8,989 nucleotides of DNA. Origin: a bacterium. Lineage in GTDB: Bacteria > Desulfobacterota > DSWW01. Positions 1-5,830 of this stretch are shown piece after piece (the first letter of the stretch is position 1; each line of letters opens with the position of its first letter). Position numbers and translations under genes: made by a program. The notes under the pieces are model-generated. The model searched no databases and had not been told where the DNA came from. It saw only the letters and a list, made by a program, of their open reading frames with translations. Location: positions 1 to 8,989 of the forward strand of contig JAUWSZ010000057.1 of assembly GCA_030609865.1 (NCBI GenBank), read 5' to 3'.

Positions 1-347
1 TCCACTCCGCTTGCCATGGCCACATCGTATTCACCGGACTTGATCGCCAGCCAGGCCTCTCGAATCGCATTCGACCCACTGCCGCATGCGTTTTCAACGC
101 GCGTGATCGGAATGCCCGTCACACCGACCTGCTCAAAGGCGATCTGCCCTGCCATGATAGGCGCATCCCACGCGAAACCCACGGTTCCAATATAACCCGC
201 CTCGATATCGTCCGGATAGGCCCCTGCATCCTCCATGGCCTCGAAGAAGGCCTCTTCACACAACTCGCGGATATCCCTGTCCATGTGTATGCCGAAACGG
301 GTCATTCCGACGCCGACGACATACACATCGGTTCCTGGTCTTCCCAT
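1..347 (-). CDS. SCP-x-type thiolase / thiolase-fold lyase, N-terminal part (runs off left edge)
   Basis: 115 codons are readable, starting MGRPGTDVYVVGVGMTRFG, the usual N-terminus of the SCP-x branch of thiolases. The motif ENACGSGSNAIREA follows at residues 86-99, with the nucleophilic Cys at residue 88 (bases 84-86). The C-terminal half, with the His and second Cys that would separate a true thiolase from an aldolase-type relative, lies outside the window. The ATG is preceded by GGGAGGAGCT at a good distance, which fixes the start. It is the third gene of a leftward operon, 39 bp after a DUF35 protein. Family knowledge: thiolases of this branch work with a DUF35 partner, as in benzoylsuccinyl-CoA thiolase BbsAB, archaeal acetoacetyl-CoA thiolase, and the steroid side-chain aldolase Ltp2-ChsH2. 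A CoA-dependent C-C bond cleavage in the cytoplasm is therefore likely; the substrate is unknown. Confidence 0.92.
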   Translation of the reverse strand, partial: MGRPGTDVYVVGVGMTRFGIHMDRDIRELCEEAFFEAMEDAGAYPDDIEAGYIGTVGFAWDAPIMAGQIAFEQVGVTGIPITRVENACGSGSNAIREAWLAIKSGEYDVAMASGV

Positions 348-386
348 AACAGCTCCTCCCGTTGTACGTGTCCATTTCTCCGAACT

Positions 387-860
387 TCATTTCCTCGCAG
401 CTTCAAAATCGGATTTCTTGCCGAGACACCGAAAGAGATAGGTGACGATCGAATTGCCCCATGGATCCTCTCGGAAAACATCAATGCACTGCTCGACCTG
501 CTGGCCGATAAACAATTTCTCCTCCGGAGGATTCCAGTCTTTGAACAGGGTGTAGATCGATATGTTGTCTTCGGGCAAATAAACATAACCAAAGGCGTAT
601 GGCGTGTCCAGGCCGATGTGACTCATGTGAGCAATCGAATACGTCACGATTTCCCCATGGTTAGCCAGTGAATGCACTTCCATGCAGTCCATTCGAAAAC
701 ACTTGGCACACACCTTCTTCCTGGGAAAGAATACCTTCCCGCACTCGGTGCAGCGGGAACCCACCAGCACCGGCCCATCCGGCGTGCGCTCAAAGAACTT
801 GTCGACAGCAAACAACCCTTTTGGTCTGTTCTCCACGATGACTCCTCCTCCCTGTTTCAT
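387..860 (-). CDS. DUF35 zinc-ribbon/OB-fold protein, partner subunit of the adjacent thiolase
   Basis: A 157-residue protein with the DUF35 architecture. It has an N-terminal helix (about residues 10-30), a rubredoxin-like zinc ribbon with Cys37, Cys40, Cys51 and Cys54 (CTEC and CAKC knuckles), then an OB-fold from about residue 60, with the typical stretch GEIVTYSIAH followed by TPYAFGYVYLPE. Length is normal for the family. DUF35 proteins have no known catalysis of their own; they bind thiolase-fold enzymes and help hold or channel the acyl-CoA. Placement directly upstream of the thiolase gene (39 bp) supports that role. The start is ambiguous: the ATG at 860 has GGAG 8 nt upstream, but GTG at 834-836 (residue 9) follows a stronger GGAGGAGGA that lies inside the longer reading frame. 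The family usually begins close to the shorter form. Confidence 0.92.
   Translation of the reverse strand: MKQGGGVIVENRPKGLFAVDKFFERTPDGPVLVGSRCTECGKVFFPRKKVCAKCFRMDCMEVHSLANHGEIVTYSIAHMSHIGLDTPYAFGYVYLPEDNISIYTLFKDWNPPEEKLFIGQQVEQCIDVFREDPWGNSIVTYLFRCLGKKSDFEAARK
834..851 (-). promoter_or_regulatory. Ribosome binding site supporting an alternative GTG start of the DUF35 gene
   Basis: On the minus strand GGAGGAGGA (851-843) is followed by 6 nt and GTG (836-834), in frame with the DUF35 protein. In the longer reading these bases encode a run of three glycines, which is odd for a protein N-terminus and fits a Shine-Dalgarno sequence better. The competing ATG at 860 has a weaker GGAG, so both starts remain possible. 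Confidence 0.5.
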
Positions 861-917
861 CCTATCTTCTCCAAATCAAACACCTTCTCCCCCACCCCTC
901 CCCGATTGCGGTTGCCG

Positions 918-3833
918 CTACACGTAATCGTCGGTAATCGGCAAGACATCGGGATGCATCAGGTTGGCAGGATCGAAGGCTTGCTTGGTCTTCTTCAGAA
1001 TATCGTAGTACTCTCCCCAGAGAGGAAGATGATATTCTCCCGAGCCGAACATGTTCCGATACAGGAACCCCCCGTGCTTCAACATCAGCTTGTGCGCCTT
1101 GTGCATGATGACGGTAGCACGCTTCACGGATTCCGGGTTCCCCTGGTCCCACCAGAAGTCTATCTCCACACCGCTGAACCGGCCGAAGGGCAGAGGCCCC
1201 TGAATGTCGGTGCCCGTCATGGCGTGTTCCGTAGCGATCTTCGGGTCCGATGTCTTCCAGTACTTCTTCACCAACGCGTCGTACTCCACCGCATATTGGG
1301 GAATCTTTTCCAGTTTCATGAAGCAGGCGGTCCACTGGAAGGCCCCTTGATAGGTTCCAATGAAATTGTCTTTGATGCCCAGGCTCTTCTTCAAGGGGTC
1401 CGTGCTTCCCGCCGCATCTTCCATTTCCTGGCCAAACATGGCCGGATCCATAACCATAAGTTCATGTTTCGCCACGATCTCACTCACGATCTCCTTCTTG
1501 ATGGCAACTTCCTCTTTGTCGTATCCGCAGACGAGGATCGACAAGGGGTGTTGCGGGGACATTCCGATCACGCCGGGAACGGTGAAACCCTCGAGGTTGT
1601 TGACGATCGTCAGGGCCACCATGCCCGGATGGGCCTTGTACATGAAATCCGCCAGGTTCTCTTGCGCGATATCTCGGATCGCCTCCACTGCCAGGCAGAA
1701 TGCGCGATGATGGTCATCTCCGAAATTGGCGCAGGTGATGATCTCCTCGAGTCCCTCCGTTTCGTCCCGTTCCGGGTAGAGCTTGGCCGTCAGCTCCGTA
1801 CAGATGCCGAACATCCCGTCCGCGTTGAAGAACATCCCGAACAGATCGGGCCCCGGGGAGTAATGGAGGGGAACCTTGCCCACGTTGGGGATTGCACTCG
1901 CACCCACCTTGAAAATCTCGCCATTCGGTAAGACCCAGGTCATGTCCGATGAGAGATCGGCGTTGATGCCGTACTTGACCGCCATCCCCGCACCGCCACG
2001 GGAGATATAGTTGGAGAGAAGAGAAACACTGCCGAACGTCATGGGCAAGATCGGCTTCAGATGAGATCCTTCTGTCGCTCTGTGTTTGATCACCTCCCAC
2101 CAGACGTATCGCATCCGCAAGCCCGGGCTCACCGTAACGGTCATGGATTCTTCGTCGATCGAACACACCTGGTCCAACCGGCGAAGGTCCACCAGGATGC
2201 CCCCCTTTCGCGGGATCGAAAGGCCGCCGTGATTGAAGCCGGTCGTCTGCGGCACTACGGGAATCCCGTGTTCATAAGCGATGCGGACGATCTTCTGCAC
2301 CTCTTCCGTGGATACGGGCATCACCACGATGTTGGGGCGTTCTCCTGAAAAGATCGTGAAATCACGCCCATAAGAACTCAGGTCCGCCGGATTGTCGGTC
2401 ACCCACTCTTCGCCGATCGCCTCAGACAATCTCTCTTTGACTTCCTGTACCTTCGATACCGTCAGTCCCGTCTCGCCGTTGCCGACCTCGAGCGGTTCCC
2501 ATTCGGGGTCCTCATCCTTGAGAATGCGGCCGGGATTCATGATGTTTTCCGAATCCAGAACCCCCTTGATGTGCTTCAATACGGGAAGGTGATTCGGGAT
2601 ACTCGTATAGATCTTGCGTGCGAGTTCTCCGTGAGGCCGATCGAAGCACGCCCCGAGATCCGACAGGGCCAGGTTCAAGGTCTTGATCGCTTCACCCCGG
2701 TACGGCTCGTCGAACCAATCATAGACAGCGTACACGGCCCTGCCGCAGTCGAAGGATACGAACACCTTGCCCACCTTCTGCTCGGGGACGCCCGTCGAAG
2801 CGACTGCCTTGTCCACCTCGGCATCCATCTCCTTCAGCTTGGAAAACAAGGTGAAGAACGCGGTGTGATTGTCGGTCGCCTCCATCCAGGGGAGGTCCAG
2901 CTGGTCTGTCATCGGGGCAATCAGATCCTCTTCCTGGCTGCAGTTGTATTCTTTCAGAAGACTCAGGATTCTGTCCCGATGATGCTCCACGAGTCTTGCA
3001 CGGCCTTCCAGACCCACGACCAGAATCCAGGGAGGAAAGGCTTCACCACAGCTTCCCAGCAGATTCTCCAAGTAGGCGCCGTTGATTCCCAGGTATTCTA
3101 CACCAAGCTCGGTACGGGGAAGGTTTCTCATGGCTCTCAGCAATTCATCCTGATCATCGAAGCCGACCACGAGACAGGTCCGGGTCTCGTACACGGGCCA
3201 GAGAATGATCGTGGCCCTGGTCATGACGCCGAAAATATCATCCGAGCAGGTAAACCAGTTCGAAAGATTCGGCCCCCCCTCGCTCCGCCCATCGCTGGCT
3301 TCTTCATTGAACCCGTGGGTGCCGGTCTTGTGTATCCGGCCGTTTGCCAGAACGAGCCTCAAGTGGGTGACGGAATAATCCCAGTACTTCGCTGCCGCCT
3401 TCCCGACCACCCTCGCAGCACAGGATTCGGCCACCGATTCCGAATTGGCCGCTACCGGTGCGACCGCTCTCAGGCCCTGCTTCTTCAACTCTGCGTTGAG
3501 CTTGTCCCAGGACACGCCTCGCTGAACATGGGCGATCAGGTTGGGCGGGTCGATTCTCTCGATTCTGTCCATGCGTGAAAAATCCAGGAGAATCCCCTTT
3601 TTCTCAAGATCTTCTTCCAGCAGATAGCGGTCGTTGGCGGTAACGATGGCCTTCTTCTGTTCACGGGCCAGGTTGACGATCTTCTGTACCTCTTCGTCAT
3701 CCGAGGGGCTCACGACGACCAGTCGGGGGGCTTCCTGTCCGGGACGAAGGAACTTGTGCCCGGCCCTGGATCCGAGAGATACGTTCTGCTCCCCCACGAT
3801 TGATTCCAGGTGATCCAGCGTCTTCCGTTCCAT
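918..3833 (-). CDS. Double-module FAD-linked oxidase: tandem fusion of two VAO/PCMH-type domains, second like 4-cresol dehydrogenase flavoprotein
   Basis: A 971-residue protein made of two FAD_binding_4-type oxidases in a row. Module 1 spans about 1-440 and ends in the family's C-terminal signature DSENIMNPGRIL (427-438). A short linker follows, and module 2 spans about 460-971, ending FDPANLMHPDVLP (953-965). Both modules carry EEVQKIV (47-53 and 511-517), so the duplication is visible by eye. Module 2 has a glycine loop TTGFNHGGLSIP (530-541), a GPDLFGMFFNADGMFGICTE block (661-680) and a Tyr925-Arg926 pair, resembling p-cresol methylhydroxylase and vanillyl-alcohol oxidase; its length of about 515 residues also fits that family. 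In module 1 the loop reads TANDRYLLEED with no glycines, so it may not bind FAD. There is no signal peptide or membrane segment, so it is probably cytoplasmic. It is first in the operon with DUF35 and thiolase; GGGGGAG lies just before the ATG. Substrate and electron acceptor are unknown. Confidence 0.9.
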   Translation of the reverse strand: MERKTLDHLESIVGEQNVSLGSRAGHKFLRPGQEAPRLVVVSPSDDEEVQKIVNLAREQKKAIVTANDRYLLEEDLEKKGILLDFSRMDRIERIDPPNLIAHVQRGVSWDKLNAELKKQGLRAVAPVAANSESVAESCAARVVGKAAAKYWDYSVTHLRLVLANGRIHKTGTHGFNEEASDGRSEGGPNLSNWFTCSDDIFGVMTRATIILWPVYETRTCLVVGFDDQDELLRAMRNLPRTELGVEYLGINGAYLENLLGSCGEAFPPWILVVGLEGRARLVEHHRDRILSLLKEYNCSQEEDLIAPMTDQLDLPWMEATDNHTAFFTLFSKLKEMDAEVDKAVASTGVPEQKVGKVFVSFDCGRAVYAVYDWFDEPYRGEAIKTLNLALSDLGACFDRPHGELARKIYTSIPNHLPVLKHIKGVLDSENIMNPGRILKDEDPEWEPLEVGNGETGLTVSKVQEVKERLSEAIGEEWVTDNPADLSSYGRDFTIFSGERPNIVVMPVSTEEVQKIVRIAYEHGIPVVPQTTGFNHGGLSIPRKGGILVDLRRLDQVCSIDEESMTVTVSPGLRMRYVWWEVIKHRATEGSHLKPILPMTFGSVSLLSNYISRGGAGMAVKYGINADLSSDMTWVLPNGEIFKVGASAIPNVGKVPLHYSPGPDLFGMFFNADGMFGICTELTAKLYPERDETEGLEEIITCANFGDDHHRAFCLAVEAIRDIAQENLADFMYKAHPGMVALTIVNNLEGFTVPGVIGMSPQHPLSILVCGYDKEEVAIKKEIVSEIVAKHELMVMDPAMFGQEMEDAAGSTDPLKKSLGIKDNFIGTYQGAFQWTACFMKLEKIPQYAVEYDALVKKYWKTSDPKIATEHAMTGTDIQGPLPFGRFSGVEIDFWWDQGNPESVKRATVIMHKAHKLMLKHGGFLYRNMFGSGEYHLPLWGEYYDILKKTKQAFDPANLMHPDVLPITDDYV

Positions 3834-3896
3834 GTCTCCCCCTTCTCAAGGAAACCTGCGATTGCCTTGCTATCCTCGTTAGACAGATGCTTCTTT

Positions 3897-3925
3897 ATTA
3901 TACTGTTACTACACCTTAAGTGACC
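3897..3925 (-). promoter_or_regulatory. Promoter candidate for the leftward FAD-oxidase/DUF35/thiolase operon
   Basis: The minus strand carries a perfect TATAAT at 3902-3897, which would give a start near 3890 and a leader of roughly 57 nt. The hexamer 17 nt upstream is GGTCAC, a poor -35, and it lies inside the palindrome TGACCGGTCA. A good -10 with a weak -35 overlapped by an operator-like site suggests a regulated promoter. Confidence 0.55.
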
Positions 3926-3930
3926 GGTCA
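3921..3930. promoter_or_regulatory. Operator-like perfect palindrome TGACCGGTCA
   Basis: A perfect 10-bp palindrome overlapping the -35 region of the leftward promoter, followed by A so that one arm reads GGTCAA. Two related sites lie 14 and about 73 bp further right. Short GC-centred palindromes of this type are typical of TetR-family operators, but no regulator gene is in the window, so the binder is unknown. Confidence 0.45.
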
Positions 3931-3943
3931 ACCAGAAACTTCG

Positions 3944-3955
3944 TTGGCTGGCCAA
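3944..3955. promoter_or_regulatory. Operator-like palindrome TTGGC-TG-GCCAA
   Basis: Perfect 5-bp arms around a 2-nt centre. It shares the TTGRC/GGYCAA arms with the sites at 3921-3930 and 4003-4014, upstream of the leftward promoter core. It is probably a second binding site for the same unknown regulator. Confidence 0.4.
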
Positions 3956-3987
3956 ATTTCTATCGCCAGTGGGATGCCCTTTCCATG

Positions 3988-4014
3988 TGGTCAATTTTTC
4001 TATTGACTGGCCAA
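3988..4014. promoter_or_regulatory. Operator-like site TTGACTGGCCAA with an inverted GTCAAT half-site
   Basis: TTGACTGGCCAA (4003-4014) differs by one base from the site at 3944-3955. Its left arm also pairs with GTCAAT at 3990-3995 (GTCAAT, 6 nt, ATTGAC), giving a second overlapping inverted repeat. It lies just upstream of the TTGACA of the rightward promoter candidate, so it could control that promoter, the leftward one, or both. Confidence 0.4.
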
Positions 4015-4024
4015 TAAATTGTTC

Positions 4025-4054
4025 TTGACACAGGTACACCTATCGAGTCATAGT
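4025..4054 (+). promoter_or_regulatory. Promoter candidate for the secreted MopE-like gene
   Basis: A perfect TTGACA (4025-4030) is followed after 18 nt by CATAGT (4049-4054), a 4/6 match to the -10 consensus. Transcription would start near 4061, leaving a leader of about 235 nt before the gene at 4297. The -10 is mediocre, so this is tentative. Confidence 0.4.
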
Positions 4055-4060
4055 TTTAAT

Positions 4061-4296
4061 GAGAATACATGATGCGCTTTTTCAAACACCACCGGTTTCC
4101 GACGGATCGAGCACACCCGCCATGCCTGGCGAACACAGTGCGGCCCGAAGTAACGAAAAAGCTGTTCTATTAAGATATCAAACAATCAGCCCGACAACTC
4201 GAAAGGAGGTGACTTACACCAAACCGCAATCCATGAGCAGTTACTAAATCATTGACAGGATTTATCAACGTGACTCAACGTCGAAGGGAGGCACAA
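4061..4296 (+). other. Long untranslated leader with hairpin and an unused consensus Shine-Dalgarno sequence
   Basis: I see no convincing gene here. A hairpin with stem CGCCA/TGGCG and loop TGCC (4118-4131) is flanked by a possible outer GCAC/GTGC pair (4111-4114 with 4138-4141). AAAGGAGGTGAC (4202-4213) matches the 3' end of 16S rRNA almost perfectly, yet no ATG, GTG or TTG follows at a usable distance; the next ATG (4233) opens only a four-codon frame (MSSY, stop). TCAACGT occurs twice (4265-4271 and 4275-4281) just before the true ribosome binding site. The arrangement suggests post-transcriptional control, which is inference. Confidence 0.35.
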
Positions 4297-5211
4297 ATGA
4301 AGAAAGGATTTTTTCTCAGCGTATTTTCTCTTGTAGCGGTCTTTGGGATGGTTACGATGGCGAGTGCGAGCTCTGTTGAGTGGGTGTACTTCACAAACGC
4401 CCCCGACGTGGGAGTTGGTCCGGGTGCCGATCTCCTTATGGGAACAGTTGACGACGCCCCGGATGCGAACAATACGCCTGGCGCCTATTCCATCGCCTCG
4501 ATCGTATGGGATCCGCTTGACCCTCAGTGTGGTCCGCCCACCGTGTCCTACATGACCGGAATCGAAGTAGACTGTCTCGGAACCCCGCCCGGGGGATTAA
4601 CCGCTAAATATCTCAACATCACACAGACAGAGCCGATCCCCGGGGTCGGAGCAACTCAAATCAAACTGACCGCCGGTGGAGCCCCGAATACGGCAAACAA
4701 TTGTGGATTGGGTATATTTTATGGAACCAAGGATACTACAATGTATATGGGGGGCGTACCCGTTCTTCCTATGAATGACACCCCTGTGGATGGAAAGGTC
4801 ATTGATGCTACCGTACCGGTTGCCTCGAGTTACACCTGCCTCACCACCACATACACACAGGCCTATTTGGAGTCGGTCAGGCAGAAACTTCCCGTCGCTG
4901 CGACCTCCTTTATGGTTGCCTGCGCTTCGATCAGTTTCGGGCCCCTGGCGATTCCGTGTTTGAACAATGCAGTCAGCGGGAGCACGGTCATCGCCTGGAC
5001 AGACGATCCGCTCGATTGCGTGTCTGCCTGCTGTGATGATGATGCCGATGGTTACACCGGCGTGCAGTGCTCAGGCGGCGATGACTGCGTCGATACGAAT
5101 CCGAACGTCCACCCCGGTGCCACAGAGATCTGCGGTAACGGGCTCGATGACGACTGCGTGGGCGGCGACGAGGCCTGTCCCGGACCTTGTGCAGGTGGAG
5201 CCGCAGAGTAA
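4297..5211 (+). CDS. Secreted protein with C-terminal MopE-type putative metal-binding motif
   Basis: 304 residues from the ATG at 4297, chosen because AAGGGAGG lies 5 nt upstream and because it gives a clean signal peptide: MKK, a hydrophobic core FFLSVFSLVAVFGMV, then a cleavage site near MASA-S (residue 24-25). The central part (about 26-240) is a Gly/Pro/Thr-rich, probably beta-structured domain with several Cys that I do not recognise. Residues 246-289 form one copy of the Asp/Cys motif described in MopE-like proteins: DDDADGY, GGDDCVDTNPNVHPGATEIC, then NGLDDDCVGG. In that family the Asp side chains suggest cation binding; MopE itself is a copper-responsive surface protein of methanotrophs. 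The protein ends soon after, in CPGPCAGGAAE, with no visible anchor, so it is probably periplasmic or released. It stands alone with its own terminator and diverges from the FAD-oxidase operon. Confidence 0.85.
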   Translation: MKKGFFLSVFSLVAVFGMVTMASASSVEWVYFTNAPDVGVGPGADLLMGTVDDAPDANNTPGAYSIASIVWDPLDPQCGPPTVSYMTGIEVDCLGTPPGGLTAKYLNITQTEPIPGVGATQIKLTAGGAPNTANNCGLGIFYGTKDTTMYMGGVPVLPMNDTPVDGKVIDATVPVASSYTCLTTTYTQAYLESVRQKLPVAATSFMVACASISFGPLAIPCLNNAVSGSTVIAWTDDPLDCVSACCDDDADGYTGVQCSGGDDCVDTNPNVHPGATEICGNGLDDDCVGGDEACPGPCAGGAAE

Positions 5212-5252
5212 CAGCCCCCTTGCGCATCACGGCGTTCGAATCACGAAACACG

Positions 5253-5283
5253 AAGCCGGCACCTCGGAGGTGCCGGCTTTCTT
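5253..5283 (+). terminator. Rho-independent terminator after the MopE-like gene
   Basis: A perfect 11-bp stem AAGCCGGCACC / GGTGCCGGCTT (5253-5263 and 5269-5279) with loop TCGGA, followed by TTTCTT. It lies 41 bp after the stop codon of the secreted protein gene and before the next promoter candidate, so it separates the two plus-strand genes. Confidence 0.85.
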
Positions 5284-5304
5284 CCTATCCACATCTCCGA
5301 TCAC

Positions 5305-5333
5305 TTGACGCATGGGCGCCCTTTCCCTATGCT
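5305..5333 (+). promoter_or_regulatory. Promoter candidate for the SCP2-like gene
   Basis: TTGACG (5305-5310), a 17-nt spacer, then TATGCT (5328-5333): 5/6 and 4/6 matches to sigma-70 hexamers at ideal spacing. Transcription would start near 5340, which argues that the SCP2-like protein begins at 5380 or 5425 and not further upstream. Confidence 0.5.
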
Positions 5334-5379
5334 TCTACCGGAAAACAGAACCTGCCGTTGCGTAGAGGAGAGCAGAAGA

Positions 5380-5811
5380 ATGCTGAGCGCATGGAAAGAA
5401 AGGGCACGATTGGAGGGGATCCTGATGAGTCTCGCGATGAGCATGTATCTCGTGAGCCGCTTCAACCGGGATTTCCGGGAAGACTTGAGAGAGCGAAACG
5501 GGATTGCAGAGATACGGACCTCCGATTGGAAGGTGGCCTGGCACTTCTACATCGCTCACGGCACCCTGCGAATCGCCCGTGGCAGCCATCTGAATCCGGA
5601 TTATGCGATGGTATACAAGGATATCCCCGTCGCTTTGGACGTCATGACGAAAGGGACGGAGGAGGCCTTCATGCAGGCAATGATGGACGGCACGCTCGTC
5701 TTCGAGGGGGACCTTGCTTTTGGCATGTGGTTCAATGATCTGATGCAGAAGCTCGGCAACCTGATCAAGGAGAAGATGGAGGCCCTTCCCCTGAGCCGCT
5801 TTATGAAGTAG
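5380..5811 (+). CDS. Small SCP2-like (sterol carrier protein 2 fold) lipid/acyl-CoA-binding protein
   Basis: 143 residues from the ATG at 5380 (AGGAG 9 nt upstream). An internal ATG at 5425 has an even better GGAGG 8 nt upstream and would give 128 residues. The pattern is that of stand-alone SCP2-domain proteins: an N-terminal helix (ILMSLAMSMYLVSRFNRDF), strands IAEIRTSDWKVAWHFYIAHG and TLRIARGSHLNPDYAMVYKD, a helix, then FMQAMMDGTLVFEGDL and a C-terminal helix. Such domains carry sterols, fatty acids or acyl-CoAs in a hydrophobic tunnel and have no catalytic residues. It is a single-gene unit that converges on the ACAD operon. A role delivering a hydrophobic substrate to the neighbouring enzymes is plausible but inferred only from position. 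Confidence 0.75.
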   Translation: MLSAWKERARLEGILMSLAMSMYLVSRFNRDFREDLRERNGIAEIRTSDWKVAWHFYIAHGTLRIARGSHLNPDYAMVYKDIPVALDVMTKGTEEAFMQAMMDGTLVFEGDLAFGMWFNDLMQKLGNLIKEKMEALPLSRFMK

Positions 5812-5830
5812 TCCAGCAGATTGCAGCCAC

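Noticed and set aside
672..1931. A 419-codon plus-strand frame opposite the FAD-oxidase gene
   Set aside because: It is antisense to the conserved C-terminal module of the flavoprotein, shows no family motif, and its His/Arg/Leu-rich composition is typical of a shadow frame.
2571..3578. A 335-codon plus-strand frame opposite the first flavoprotein module
   Set aside because: No RBS or motif, and it lies fully inside a coding region with clear homology on the minus strand.
3710..4039. Minus-strand frame crossing the start of the FAD-oxidase gene
   Set aside because: It overlaps the flavoprotein N-terminus in another frame and would cover the promoter and operator-like sites; no motif is visible.
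4111..4165. Resemblance of part of the leader to a 5S rRNA segment (CATGCC, GAAC, CAG, GAAGT)
   Set aside because: The similarity is in short pieces with different spacing, and the rest of a 5S molecule is absent; more likely chance.
4201..4235. Possible cyclic-di-GMP or other riboswitch (AAACCGCAA-like piece)
   Set aside because: The conserved core and paired stems of the known class could not be traced; only a short similar piece is present.
4059..4247. 62-codon frame in the leader of the secreted protein gene
   Set aside because: There is no RBS before its ATG, it has low-complexity composition, and its end coincides with the orphan Shine-Dalgarno area; treated as non-coding leader.
4252..4296. 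Upstream in-frame start giving a 319-residue secreted protein
   Set aside because: The extra 15 residues would put an Arg-rich stretch before the signal peptide, and the best RBS is directly before the ATG at 4297.
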